From: Pomphorhynchus laevis
Lineage: Eukaryota > Acanthocephala > Palaeacanthocephala > Echinorhynchida > Pomphorhynchidae
Direction: 5' to 3'
DNA length: 64,000 bases
Assembly (NCBI GenBank): GCA_012934845.2
Contig: WNNJ02001743.1
Coordinates: 1 to 64,000 of the forward strand
A model generated the notes under the pieces. The model was not told the origin of the DNA and did no database searches. It saw only the letters and a program-made list of their open reading frames with translations. Both the position numbers and the translations under genes were made by a program. The first letter of the stretch is position 1; every line of letters begins with the position of its first letter. Positions 24,620-37,900 of the stretch are shown here, piece by piece.

Positions 24620-27600
24620 TTTAATTTGCTCTGTATAATTTGCTCTGTATAATTTGCTCTGTTTAATTTGCTCTATTTAATTTGCTTTGTTTAATTTTGC
24701 TCAGTTTAATTTGCTTTGTTTAATTTGCTCTGTTTGATTTGCTCTGTTTAATTTGCTCTTTTTAATTTGCTTTGTTTAATTTGCTTTGTTAAATTTGCTC
24801 TGTTTAATTTGATCTGTTTAATTTGCTCTGTTTAATTAGATCTGTTTTATTTGCTCTGTTTTATTTGCTCTGTTTTATTTGCTTTGTTTTATTTGCTCTG
24901 TTTTATTTGCTTTGTTTAATTTGCTCTGAATAATTGTCTCTGTTTTATTTGCTTTTTAAAATTTGCTCGTTTAATTTGCACTATTTAATTTGCTTTATTC
25001 AATTTGCTTTGCTTAATTTGCTCTGTTTAATTTGATCAGTTTTTTTATTTGCTCTGTTTTATTTGCTAAGTTTAATTTGATCTGTTTAATTTGCTCTGTT
25101 TAATTTGCTCTGTTTTATTTAATCTGAATTATTTGCTGTGTATTATTTGCTCTGTATTATTTGCTCTGTATTATTTGCTCTGTATTATTTGCTCTGTATT
25201 ATTTGCTCTGAATTATTTGCTCTGTTTAATTTGCTCTGTTTTATTTGCTCTGAATAATTTGCCATGTTATATTTGCTCTGATTAATTTGCTCGGTTTAAC
25301 TTGCTCTGTTTTATTTGCTCGTTAAATTTGCTCTATATAATTTGCTTTTTTTTATTTTTGCTCTGTTTGATTTGCTCTGTTTAATTTGCTCTGTTTAATT
25401 CGCTCTTTTTAATTTGCTCTGTTTAATTTGCTCTGTTTTTTTGCTCTGTTTAATTTGCTCTGTTTAATTTGCTCTGTTTAATTTGCTCTGTTTAATTTGC
25501 TTTGTTTAATTTGCTCTGTTTTTTTGCTTTGTTTAATTTGCTCTGTTTTTTTGCTCTGTTTAATTTTCTCTGTTCAATTTGCTCTGAATATGTTGCTCTG
25601 TTTAATTTGCTCTATTTTTTGCTCTGCCCTTTTGCTCTGTTTTATTTAAAAAATTTGCTCTGTTTTACTTACTATATTTAATTTGCTCGTTTTAATTTGC
25701 TCTGTTTAGTTAGCTCTGTTTTATTCTTTCTATTTAATTTGCTCTGATTAATTTGCTCTGTTTTATTTCCTCTGTTTAATTTGCTCTGTTTAATTTGCTC
25801 TGTTCAATTTGCTCTGATTAATATGCTTTGTTTAATTTGCTCTTTTTAATTTGCTCTGTTTTATTTCCTCTGTTTAATTTGCTCTGTTTTATTTGCTCTG
25901 TTTTATTTGCTCTGTTTTATTTGCTCTGTATATTTAACTCTAATTAATTTGCTGTGTATATTTGCTCTGTTTAATTTGCTTTGTTCAATATGCTCTGTTT
26001 ATTTGCTCTGTTAATTTGCTCTGTTCAATTTGCTCTGAATATGTTGCTTTGTTCAATTTGCTCTATGATATTTTCTCTGTGGTTTTGCGCTGTTTTATTT
26101 GCTCAGTGTTTTTGCTTTGTTTTATTTGCTCTGTGATATTTGCTCTGAAAAATTTTCGCTGTTTTATTTGCTTTTTTAAATTTGCTCGTTTAATTTGCAC
26201 TTTTATTTTCTTTATTTAATTTGCTCTGCTTTATTTGCTCCGTTTAATTTCCTCAGTTTTTTCATTTGCTCTGTTTAATTTGCTCTGCTTAATTGCTCTG
26301 TTCAATTTGCTCTGTTCAATTGCTCTGTTTAATTTGCTCTGTTTAGTTTGCTCTGTTTTATTTGCTCTGTTTGATTTGTCCTGTTCAATTTGCTCTGTTT
26401 CTTTTGATCTGTATTATTTGCTCTGTTTAATTTGCTCTGTTTAATTTGCTCTGTTTGATTAGCTCTGTTAAATTTGCTCTGTTTAATTTGCTTTGTTTAA
26501 TTTGCTTTGTTAAATTTGCTCTGTTTAATTTGCTCTGTTTAATTTGCTCTGTCTAATTAGATCTGTATTATTTGCTCTGTTTTATTTGCTCTGTTTTATT
26601 TGCTCTCTTTAATTTGCTCTGTTTTTTTGCTCTGAATAATTTGCTTTGTTTAATTTGCTCTGAGTAATTTGCTCTGTTTAATTTGCTCTGTTTAATTTGC
26701 TCGTTTAATTTGCTCTTTTTTATTTGCTCTGTTTTTTTTGCTCTGTTTAATTTGCTCTGTTTAATTTGCTCTGTTCAATTTGCTCTGTATAATTTGCTCT
26801 GTATAATTTGCTCTATTTAGTTTGCTCTGTCTAATTTGCTCTGTTTAATTTGCTCTGTTTAATTTGCTCGGTTTGATTTGATTTGTTAAATTTCTCTGTA
26901 TTATATGCTCTGTTTTATTTGCTCTGTATATTTGCTCTGTTTTATCTGCTCTGTTTAATTTGCTCTGTTTAATTTGCTCTGTTTAATTAGCTCTGTTTAA
27001 TTTGCTCTGTTTATATTGCTCTGTTTAATTTGCTCTGTTTGATTTTCTCTGTTAAATTTGATATGTTTATTTTGCTCTGTTTAGTTGTCTCTGTTTAATT
27101 TGCTCTGTTTTATTCGCTCTGTTTTAATCGATTTGTTATATTTGCTCTGTTTAATCTGCCAAGTTTAATTTGCACTGTTCAATTTGCTCTGTTTAATTTG
27201 CTATGTATTATTTGCTCTGTTTTATTTGCTTTGTTAAATTTGCTCTGTTTAATTTGCTTTGTTTAAATTGCTCTGTTTAATTCGCTCTGTTTAATTTGCT
27301 ATGTTTAATTTGCTCTGTTTAATTTGCTCTGTTTAATTGGCTCTGTTTAATTTGCTATGTATTATTTGCTCTGTTTAATTTGCTGTGTTAATTCGCGCAG
27401 TTTAATTTGCTCTGTTCAATTTGCTCTGTTAATTTGCTTTGTTCAATTTGCTCTGAATATGTTGCTCTGTTCAATTTGCTCTATTAAGTTGCTCTGTTTA
27501 TTAGCTCTGTTTTATTTGCTTTGTTTAATTTGCTCTAAATAATTGTCTCTGTTTTATTTGCTTTTTTAAATTTGCTCGTTTAATTTGCACTATTTTATTT
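24620..27600 (+). repeat. Second copy of the ~3.63-kb tandem duplication
   Basis: Partner of 21000-23980. The short stretch between the copies (23980-24620) resembles 27600-28230 and is itself part of the next duplication level. Between about 25110 and 25250 a run of 'tgctctgtattatt' units is longer than in the first copy. Confidence 0.8.
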
Positions 27601-30030
27601 GCTTTATTATATTTGCTCCGCTTTATTTGCTCTGTTTAATTTGATCAGTTTGTTTATTTGCTCTGTTTAATTTGCTCTCTGTAATTTGCTCTGTTTAATT
27701 CGCTTTGTTTAATTTGCTCTGTTTAATTTGCTCTGTTTTATTTGCTCTATTTTATTTGCTCTGTATTATTTGCTCTGTTCAATTTGCTCTGTTTAATTTG
27801 CTCTGTATAATTTGCTCTGTATAATTTGCTCTCTTTAGTTTGCTCTGTCTAATTTGCTCTGTTTAATTTGCTCTGTTTAATTTGCTCTGTTTAATTTGCT
27901 CTGTTTAATTTGCTCTGTTTAATTTGCTCGTTTGATTTGATTTGTTAAATTTCTCTATTATTTGCTCTGTTTTTTTGCTCTGTATATTTGCTCTGTTTTA
28001 TCTGCTCTGTTAAATTTGCTCTGTTTATTTGCTCTGTTTAATTAGCTCTGTTAAATTTGCTCTGTTTAATTTGCTCTGTATAATTTGCTCTGTTTTATTT
28101 GCTCTGTTTAATTTGCTCGTTTTATTTGCTATATTTAATTTGCTCTGTTTTTTTTGCTCGGTTTGATTTGCTTTGTTTAATTTGCTCTGTCTAATTTGCT
28201 CTGTTAAATTTGCTCTGTTAAATTTGCTCTGTTTTATTTGCTCTGTTTAATTTGCTCTGATTAATTTGCTCTGTTTAATTTGCTCTGTTTATTTGCTCTG
28301 TTTAATTTGCTCTGTTCAATTTGCTCTGAATATGTTGTTCTGTTCAATTTGCTCTTTTTTTTGCTCTGTTTATTTGCTCTGTTTTATTTGCTCTGTTTAA
28401 TGTGCTGTGAATAATTTGCTTTGTTTAATTTACTATATTTAATTTGCTCGTTTTTATTTGTTCTGTTTAGTTAGCTCTGTTTTATTGTTTCTATTTTATT
28501 TGCTCTGATTTAATACTCTGTTTTATTCTCTCTGTTTAGATTGCTCTGTTTAATTTGCTTCGATCAATTTGCTTTGTATAATTTTTCTTGTCAAATTTGT
28601 TCTGTTAAATTTGCTCTGTTTAATTTGCTCTGATTCATATGTTTTGTTTAATTTGCTCTTTTTAATTTGCACTGTTTTATTTCCTCTGTTTAATATGCTC
28701 TGTTTAATTTGCTCTGTTTAATTTGCTCTGTTTAATTTGCTCTGTTTAATTAGCGCTATTTAATTTGCTCTGTTAAATTTGCTCTGTTTAATTGGATCTG
28801 TTTAATTTGCTTAGTTTAATTTGCTGTTAAATTTTCTGTTATTTTTCGCTCTGTTATTTGCACTTTTTTATTTTCTTTCTTTATTTCGCTATTTTTCATT
28901 TTGTTGTGTTTCGTAATAATGTTTATATGCTCTTTTTAATTAAGCTCTGATTTATTGGCTCTGTTAAATTTGTTCATTTTCATTTTCTGTCTACTGTGCT
29001 CTTTATAATGTGCTCTGTTAAACTTTATTTTTTAAATTTACTGTGCCTTGTTACCTCCTAATTTTTGACCGTATTTTTTGATCGTGAATATCTGCTCTAT
29101 AAAATTTGTTCGGATAAATTTAAAACTGATATATTTGCTTTGTATAATTGGCTCTCGGTAATGTGCACTCTATAATTTGCAGTTTAATTTTGTATGTTAA
29201 GATTGCACCTTGATTTGATGTGTTTAATAAGCTAATTGAAAGTTGCGATGTTGTATTTTATCTGTTTAATTTGCTCTGTTTTATTTGCTCTAATTAAGTT
29301 GCGCTATTGAATTAAAGCTGTTTGCTTTTCTTTTTAATTTGCTCTGTTTGATTAGCTCTTTTAATAAAGCTCTGTTATGTTTTATTTGTTTAATTTGCTT
29401 TGTTTACTTTGCTCTGTTTTAGTTGCTCTGTAATATTTGCTCTGTTCAATTTGCTCTGTTTAATTTGCTCTGTATAATTTGCTCTGTATAATTTGCTCTG
29501 TTTAATTTGCTCTATTTAATTTGCTTTGTTTATTTTGCTCAGTTTAATTTGCTTTGTTTAATTTGCTCTGTTTAATTTTGCACAGTTTAATTTGCTCTGT
29601 TTTATTTTCTTTGTTTAATTTGCATTGTTAAATTTGCTCTGTTTAATTTGCTCTGTTTAATTTGCTCTGTTTAATTTGCTCTGTTTAATTAGATCTGTAT
29701 TATTTGCTCTGTTTTATTTGCTCTGTTTTATTGGCTCTGTTTAATTTGCTCTGTTTTATTTGCTCTGAATAATTTGCTTTGTTTAATTTGCTCTGAGTAA
29801 TTTGCTCTGTTTAATTTGCTCTGTTTAATTTGCTCGTTTAATTTGCTCTTTTTAATTTGCTCTGTTTTTTTGCTCTGTTTGATTTGCTCTGTTAAATTTG
29901 CTCTGTTCAATTAGCTCTGTTTTATTTGCTCTGTATAATTTGCTCTGTATAATTTGCTCTCTTTAGTTTGCTCTGTCTAATTTGCTCTGTTTAATTTGCT
30001 CTGTTTAATTTGCGCTCTTTAATTTGCTCG
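26870..30030 (+). repeat. First copy of a ~3.16-kb tandem duplication
   Basis: Aligned with 30031-33190 at offsets of 3160-3162 bp. The rare variant 'ctctgtattatatgctctg' occurs at both starts (about 26895 and 30055). 'taattcgcgcagtttaat' occurs near 27390 and 30550. The decayed blocks at 28873 and 32035 also correspond. Confidence 0.85.
28873..29264 (+). repeat. Decayed landmark block 2 (subtype A, mosaic)
   Basis: Subtype A with 'cgctatttttcatt' and 'gtttatatgctc'. In its middle it has 'ttacctcctaatttttgacc', 'gtattttttgatcg' and 'ggataaatttaaaactg', which match blocks 8 and 10 and differ from its tandem partner at 32035. Confidence 0.85.
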
Positions 30031-33000
30031 GTTTGATTTGATTTGTTAAATTTCTCTGTATTATATGCTCTGTTTTATTTGCTCTGTATATTTGCTCTGT
30101 TTTATCTGCTCTGTTTAATTTGCTCTGTTTAATTTGCTCTGTTTAATTAGCTCTGTTTAATTTGCTCTGTTTATATTGCTCTGTTTAATTTGCTCTGTTT
30201 GATTTTCTCTGTTAAATTTGATATGTTTATTTTGCTCTGTTTAGTTGTCTCTGTTTAATTTGCTCTGTTTTATTCGCTCTGTTTTAATCGATTTGTTATA
30301 TTTGCTCTGTTTAATCTGCCAAGTTTAATTTGCACTGTTCAATTTGCTCTGTTTAATTTGCTATGTATTATTTGCTCTGTTTTATTTGCTTTGTTAAATT
30401 TGCTCTGTTTAATTTGCTTTGTTTAAATTGCTCTGTTTAATTCGCTCTGTTTAATTTGCTATGTTTAATTTGCTCTGTTTAATTTGCTCTGTTTAATTGG
30501 CTCTGTTTAATTTGCTATGTATTATTTGCTCTGTTTAATTTGCTGTGTTAATTCGCGCAGTTTAATTTGCTCTGTTCAATTTGCTCTGTTAATTTGCTTT
30601 GTTCAATTTGCTCTGAATATGTTGCTCTGTTCAATTTGCTCTATTAAGTTGCTCTGTTTATTAGCTCTGTTTTATTTGCTTTGTTTAATTTGCTCTAAAT
30701 AATTGTCTCTGTTTTATTTGCTTTTTTAAATTTGCTCGTTTAATTTGCACTATTTTATTTGCTTTATTATATTTGCTCCGCTTTATTTGCTCTGTTTAAT
30801 TTGATCAGTTTGTTTATTTGCTCTGTTTAATTTGCTCTCTGTAATTTGCTCTGTTTAATTCGCTTTGTTTAATTTGCTCTGTTTAATTTGCTCTGTTTTA
30901 TTTGCTCAATTTTATTTGCTCTGTATTATTTGCTCTGTTCAATTTGCTCTGTTTAATTTGCTCTGTATAATTTGCTCTGTATAATTTGCTCTCTTTAGTT
31001 TGCTCTGTCTAATTTGCTCTGTTTAATTTGCTCTGTTTAATTTGCTCTGTTTAATTTGCTCTGTTTAATTTGCTCTGTTTAATTTGCTCGTTTGATTTGA
31101 TTTGTTAAATTTCTCTATTATTTGCTCTGTTTTTTTGCTCTGTATATTTGCTCTGTTTTATCTGCTCTGTTTAATTTGCTCTGTTTAATTTGCTCTGTTT
31201 AATTAGCTCTGTTAAATTTGCTCTGTTTAATTTGCTCTGTATAATTTGCTCTGTTTTATTTGCTCTGTTTAATTTGCTCGTTTTATTTGCTATATTTAAT
31301 TTGCTCTGTTTTTTTTTGCTCGGTTTGATTTGCTTTGTTTAATTTGCTCTGTCTAATTTGCTCTGTTAAATTTGCTCTGTTAAATTTGCTCTGTTTTATT
31401 TGCTCTGTTTAATTTGCTCTGATTAATTTGCTCTGTTTAATTTGCTCTGTTTATTTGCTCTGTTTAATTTGCTCTGTTCAATTTGCTCTGAATATGTTGT
31501 TTTGTTCAATTTGCTCTTTTTTTTGCTCTGTTTATTTGCTCTGTTTTATTTGCTCTGTTTAATGTGCTGTGAATAATTTGCTTTGTTTAATTTACTATAT
31601 TTAATTTGCTCGTTTTTATTTGTTCTGTTTAGTTAGCTCTGTTTTATTGTTTCTATTTTATTTGCTCTGATTTAATACTCTGTTTTATTCTCTCTGTTTA
31701 GATTGCTCTGTTTAATTTGCTTCGATCAATTTGCTTTGTATAATTTTTCTTGTCAAATTTGTTCTGTTAAATTTGCTCTGTTTAATTTGCTCTGATTCAT
31801 ATGTTTTGTTTAATTTGCTCTTTTTAATTTGCACTGTTTTATTTCCTCTGTTTAATATGCTCTGTTTAATTTGCTCTGTTTAATTTGCTCTGTTTAATTT
31901 GCTCTGTTAAATTTGCGCTATTTAATTTGCTCTGTTAAATAATTTGCTCTGTTTAATTTGTTCTGTTTAATTTGCTCTGTTTAATTTGCTGTTAAATTTT
32001 CTGTTTTTTTTGCTCTGTTATTTGCTTTTTTATTTTCTTTCTTTATTTCGCTATTTTTCATTTTGTTGTGTTTCGTAATAATGTTTATATGCTCTTTTTA
32101 ATTAAGCTCTGATTTATTGGCTCTGTTAAATTTGTTCATTTTCATTTTCTGTCTACTGTGCTCTTTATAATGTGCTCTGTTAAACTTTATTTTTTAAATT
32201 TACTGTGCCTTGTTACCTACTAATTTTTGACCGTTTTATTTGATCGTGAATATCTGCTCTATAAAATTTGTTCGGATAAATTTTAAACTGATATATTTGC
32301 TTTGTATAATTGGCTCTCGGTAATGTGCACTCTATAATTTGCAGTTTAATTTTGTATGTTAAGATTGCACCTTGATTTGATGTGTTTAATAAGCTAATTG
32401 AAAGTTGCGATGTTGTATTTTATCTGTTTAATTTGCTCTGTTTTATTTGCTCTAATTAAGTTGCGCTATTGAATTAAAGCTGTTTGCTTTTCTTTTTAAT
32501 TTGCTCTGTTTGATTAGCTCTTTTAATAAAGCTCTGTTATGTTTTATTTGTTTAATTTGCTTTGTTTACTTTGCTCTGTTTTAGTTGCTCTGTAATATTT
32601 GCTCTGTTCAATTTGCTCTGTTTAATTTGCTCTGTATAATTTGCTCTGTATAATTTGCTCTGTTTAATTTGCTCTATTTAATTTGCTTTGTTTATTTTGC
32701 TCAGTTTAATTTGCTTTGTTTAATTTGCTCTGTTTAATTTTGCACAGTTTAATTTGCTCTGTTTTATTTTCTTTGTTTAATTTGCATTGTTAAATTTGCT
32801 CTGTTTAATTTGCTCTGTTTAATTTGCTCTGTTTAATTTGCTCTGTTTAATTAGATCTGTATTATTTGCTCTGTTTTATTTGCTCTGTTTTATTTGCTCT
32901 GTTTAATTTGCTCTGTTTTATTTGCTCTGAATAATTTGCTTTGTTTAATTTGCTCTGAGTAATTTGCTCTGTTTAATTTGCTCTGTTTAATTTGCTCGTT

Positions 33001-33190
33001 TAATTTGCTCTTTTTAATTTGCTCTGTTTTTTTGCTCTGTTTGATTTGCTCTGTTAAATTTGCTCTGTTCAATTAGCTCTGTTTTATTTGCTCTGTATAA
33101 TTTGCTCTGTATAATTTGCTCTCTTTAGTTTGCTCTGTCTAATTTGCTCTGTTTAATTTGCTCTGTTTAATTTGCGCTCTTTAATTTGCC
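30031..33190 (+). repeat. Second copy of the ~3.16-kb tandem duplication
   Basis: Partner of 26870-30030. It is close to identical over most of its length but differs locally, notably just before and within the decayed block (about 31900-32280). Such patchy divergence is expected if short tracts were exchanged with other copies. Confidence 0.85.
32035..32426 (+). repeat. Decayed landmark block 3 (subtype A)
   Basis: Starts like block 2 ('cgctatttttcatt') but carries 'ttacctactaatttttgacc' and 'gttttatttgatcgtg', as in blocks 1 and 6. Confidence 0.85.
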
Positions 33191-34910
33191 CGGTTTGATT
33201 TGATTTGTTAAATTTCTCTGTATTATTTGCTCTGTTTATTTGCTCTGTATATTTGCTTTGTTCTATCTGCTCTTTTTAATTAGCTCTGTTTAATTTCCTC
33301 TGTTTAATTAGCTCTGTTTAATTTGCTCTGTTTATTTTGCTCTGTTTAATTTGCTCTGTTTAATTTGCTCTGTTTAATTTGCTCTGTTTGATTTTCTCTG
33401 TTAAATTTGATATGTTTTATGTGCTCTGTTTAGTTGTCTCTGTTTAATTTGCTCTGTTTTATTTGCTCTGTTTAAATCGATTTGTTATATTTGCTCTGTT
33501 AAATCTGCTAAGTTCAATTTGCACTGTATAATTTGCTCTGTTTAATTTGCTTTGTTTAATTTGCTCTGTTTAATTTGCTTTGTTTTTATTGCTCTGTTTT
33601 ATTTGCTTTGTTTAAATTGCTCTGTTTAATTCGCTCTGTTTAATTTGCTCTGTTTAATTTGCTCTGTTTAATTTGCTCTGTTTAATTGGCTCTGTTTAAT
33701 TTGCTCTGAATTATTTGCTCTGTTTAATTAGCCGTGTTAATTCGCTCTGTTTAATTTGCTCTGTTCAATTTGCTCTGTTAATTTGCTTTGTTCAATTTAC
33801 TCTGAATATGTTGCTCTGTTCAATTTGCTCTATTTAATTTGCTCTGTTTATTTGCTCTGTTTTATTTGCTTTGTTTAATTTGCTCTAAATAATTGTCTCT
33901 GTTTTATTTGCTTTTTTAAATTTGCTCGTTTTATTTGCACTATTTAATTTGCTTCATTATATTTGCTCTGCTTAATTTGCTCTGTTTAATTTGATCAGTT
34001 TTTTTATTTGCTCTGTTTAATTTGCTAAGTTTAATTTGATCTGTTTAATTTGCTCTGTTTAATTTGCTCTGTTTAATTTAATTTGTATTAATTGCTCTGT
34101 ATTATTTGCTCTGTATTATTTGCTCTGTTTAATTTGCTCTGTTTCATTTGCTCTGAATAATTTGCCCTGTTATATTTGCTCTGATTAATTTGCTCGGTTT
34201 TATTTGCTCTGTTTAATTTGCTCGTTAAATTTGCACTTTTTAATTTGCTCTGTTTTTTTGCTCTGTTTGATTTGCTCTGTTTAATTTGCTCTGTTTTATT
34301 TGCTCTGTCTAATTTGCTCTGTTTAATTTGATCTGTTAAATTTGCTCTGTTTTATTTCCTCTGTTTAATTTGCTCTGTTTAATTTGCTCTGTTTTATTTG
34401 CTCTGTTTAATTTGCTTTGTTTAATTTGCTCTGTTTATTTGCTCTGTCTAATTTTCTCTGTTCAATTTGCTCTGAATATGTTGCTCTGTTTTATTTGCTC
34501 TTTTTTTTGCTCTGCTTATTTGCTCTGTTTTATTTAAAAAATTTGCCCTGTTTTATTAAATAATTTGCTCTGTTTAATTTACTATATTTAATTTGCTCGT
34601 TTTAATTTGCTCTGTTTAGTTAGCTCTGTTTTATTCTTTCTATTTAATTTGCTCTGATTAATTTGCTTTGTTTAATTTCCTCTGTTTAATTTGCACTCTT
34701 TAATTTGCTCTGATTAATTTGCTCTGTTTAATTTGCTCTGTTTAATTTGATCTGTATTATTTGCTCTGTCTAATTTGCTCTGTTTAGTTTGCTCTGTTTA
34801 ATTTGCTCTGTTTAATTTGCTCTGTTTAATTTGCTCTGTTTAATTAGCGCTATTTTATTTGCTCTGTTAAATTTGCTCTGTTTAATTGGATCTGTTTAAT
34901 TTGCTTAGTT
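32634..34910 (+). repeat. Minisatellite segment duplicated 11.8 kb downstream
   Basis: Matches 44425-46706 at an offset of ~11.79 kb, with shared rare variants 'ctgtattaattgctctg' (about 34086 and 45882) and 'ttagccgtgttaattcg' (about 33728 and 45524). Homology stops near 34910/46706, where this copy continues with 'tttatttgctttgtttta' and the other continues into a subtype A block. Confidence 0.75.
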
Positions 34911-37900
34911 TATTTGCTTTGTTTTATTTGCTCTGTTCAAATTGCTCTGTTTATTTGCACTGTTGAATTTGCTCTAAATATGTTGCTCTGTTCAATTTGC
35001 TCTATTAAACAAGCTCTGGTTATCTGCTCTGTTTTATTTGCTCTGTTTAATTTGCTCTGAATAATTTGCTCTGTTTAATTTGCTTTATTTAATTTGCTTG
35101 TTTAATTTGCACTATTTAATTTGCTTTATTTTATTTGCTCTGCCTTATTTGCTATGTTTAATTTAATCGGTTTTTTATTTGCTCTGTTTAATTTGCTCTG
35201 TTTAATTTGCTCTGTTTAATTTGCTCTGTTTAATTTGCTCTGTTTAATTTGCTCTGTTTAATTTGCTCTGTTTAATTTGCTCTGTTTAATTTGCTCTGTT
35301 AATTTGCTCTGTTTAATTTGCACTGTTTAATTTGCTCTGTTCAATTTGCTCTGTTTTATTTGCTCTGTTTAATTTGCTTTGTTTAATTTGATCTGTATTA
35401 TTTGCTCTGTTTTATTTGCTATGTTTAATTGTCTCTGTTTAATTTGCTCAGAATAATTCGCCCTGTTTTATTTGCTCTAATTAATTTGCTCGGTTTAATT
35501 TGCTCTGTTAAATTTGCTCGCTCTGTAAAATTTGCTCTGAATATGTTGCTCTGTTCAATTTGCTCTTTTTTTGCTCTGTTTATTTGCTCTGTTTTATTTG
35601 CTCTGTTTAATGTGCTCTGAATAATTTGCTCTGTTTAATTTACTATATTCAATTTGCTCGTTTTAATTTGCTCTGTTTAGTTAGCTCTGTTTGATTCTTT
35701 CTATTATATTTGCTCTGATTAATTTGCTCGTTGTGTTTTCTCTTTTTAGATTGCTCTGTTTAATTTGTTTCGTTCAATTTGCTCTGTATAATTTTTCTTG
35801 TTTAATTTGTTCTGTTTAATTTGCTCTGTTCAATTTGGTCTGATTAATATTCTTTGTTTAATTTGCTCTTTTTAATTTGCTCTGTTTTATTTCCTCTGTT
35901 TAATTTGCTCTGTTTAATTTGCTCCGTTAAATTTGCTCTGTTAAATTAGCGCTATTTAATTTGCTCTGTTAAATTTGCTCTGTTTAATTAGCTCCGTTGT
36001 ATTTGCTTTGTTAAATTTGCTGTTAAATTTGCTGTTTTTTTTTGCTCTGTTTTTTGCTCTTTTTTATTTTCTCTCTTTATAACGCTATGTTTCATTTTGT
36101 TGTGTTTCGTAATAATTTTTATATGCTCTTTTTAATTAAGCTCCGATTTATTTGCTTTGTTAAATTTGATCATTTTCATTTTCTGTCTACTGTGCTCTTT
36201 ATAATGCGCTCTGTTAAACTTTATTTTTTAAATTTACTGTGCTTTTTTACCTCGTAATTTTTGACCGTTTTATTTGATCGTAATATCGGCTCTATAAAAT
36301 TTGTTCGGATAAATTTTAAACTGATATTTTTGCTTTGTATAGTTGGCTCTTGGTAATGTGCACTCTATAATTTGCAGATTAATTTTGTATGTTTAGATTG
36401 CACCTTGATTTGATGTGTTTAATAAGCTAATTGAAAGTTGCGATGTTGTATTTTATCTGTTTAATTTGCTCTAATTAAGTTGCTCTATAGAATTTAAGCT
36501 GTTGACTTTTCTCTTTTTAATTTTTCTGTTAAGTAAGCTCTTTTTATTAAGCTCTGTTTTATTTTACTTTGTTTAATTTGCTTTGTTTTCTTTGCTCCGT
36601 TTAAGTTGCTCTGTTTATTTGGCTCTGTTTAATTTGCTTTGTAAGAATTGCTCTGTATAATTTGCTCTGTATAATTTGCTCCCTTTAGTTTGCTCTGTTT
36701 ATTTTGCTCTGTTTAATTTGTTCTGTCTAATTTGCTCTGTTTAATTTGCTCTGTTTAATTTGCTCTGTTTAATTTGCTCTGTTTAATTTGTTCTGTTTGA
36801 TTTGATTTGTTTAATTTCTCTGTATTTTTTGCTCTTTTTAATTTGCTCTGTTTAATTCGATATGTTTAATTTGCTCTGTTTAATTTGCTCTGTTAAATTT
36901 GCTCTGATTAATTTGCTAAGTATAATTTGCTTTATTTAATTTGCTCTGTTTAATTTGCTCTGTTTAATTTGCTCTGTTGTATTTGATATGTTTAATTTGC
37001 TCTGTTTAATTTGCTCTATTTTATTTGCTTTGTTTTATTTGCTCTTATAAATTTGCTCTGTTTAATTGCTCTGTATAATTGTGCTAAGTGTATTTTGATC
37101 TGTATTCTTTGCTCTATTTAGTTTGCTCTGTTTAATTTGCTCTGTTTAATTTGCTCTGTTTAATTCGATTTGTTAAATTTGCTCTGTTTAATCTGCACTG
37201 TTTAATTTGCTCTGTTTAATTTGCTCTGTTGAATTTGCTCTGTTAATTTGCTCTGTTTAATTTGCTCTGTTTAATTTGCTATGTTTAATTTGCTCTGTTT
37301 AATTTGCTCTGTTAAATTTCCTCTGTTCAATTTGCTCTTTTTAATTTGCTCTGTTTTATTTCCTCTGTTTAATATGCTCTGTTTAATTTGCTCTGTTTAA
37401 TTTGCTCTGTTTAATTTGCTCTGTTTCATTAGCGCTATTTAATTTGCTCTGTTAAATTTGCTCTGTTTAATTTGCTCTGAATATGTTGCTCTGTTCTATT
37501 TGCTCTATGTAATTTGCTCTGTGTTTTTGCTCTGTTTTATTTGCTCTGTGTTTTTGCTCTGTTTTATTTGCTCTGTTTTATTTGCTCTAAATAATTTGCT
37601 CTTATTTTGCTCTATTTAATTTGCTCGTTTAATTTGCACTATTTAATTTGCTTTTTTAATTTGCTCTGCTTTATTTGCTCTGTTTAATTTTCTCAATTTT
37701 TTTTTGCTTTGTTTAATTTGCTCTGTTTAATTTGCTCTGTTTAATTGGCTCTGTTTAATTTGCTCTGTATTATTTGCTCTGTTTTATTTGCCGTGTTAAT
37801 TTGCTCTGTTTAATTTGCTCTGTTCAATTTGCTCTTAATTTGCTTTGTTTAATTTGCTCTAAATATGTTGCTCTGTTCAATTTGCTCTATTTAATTTGCG

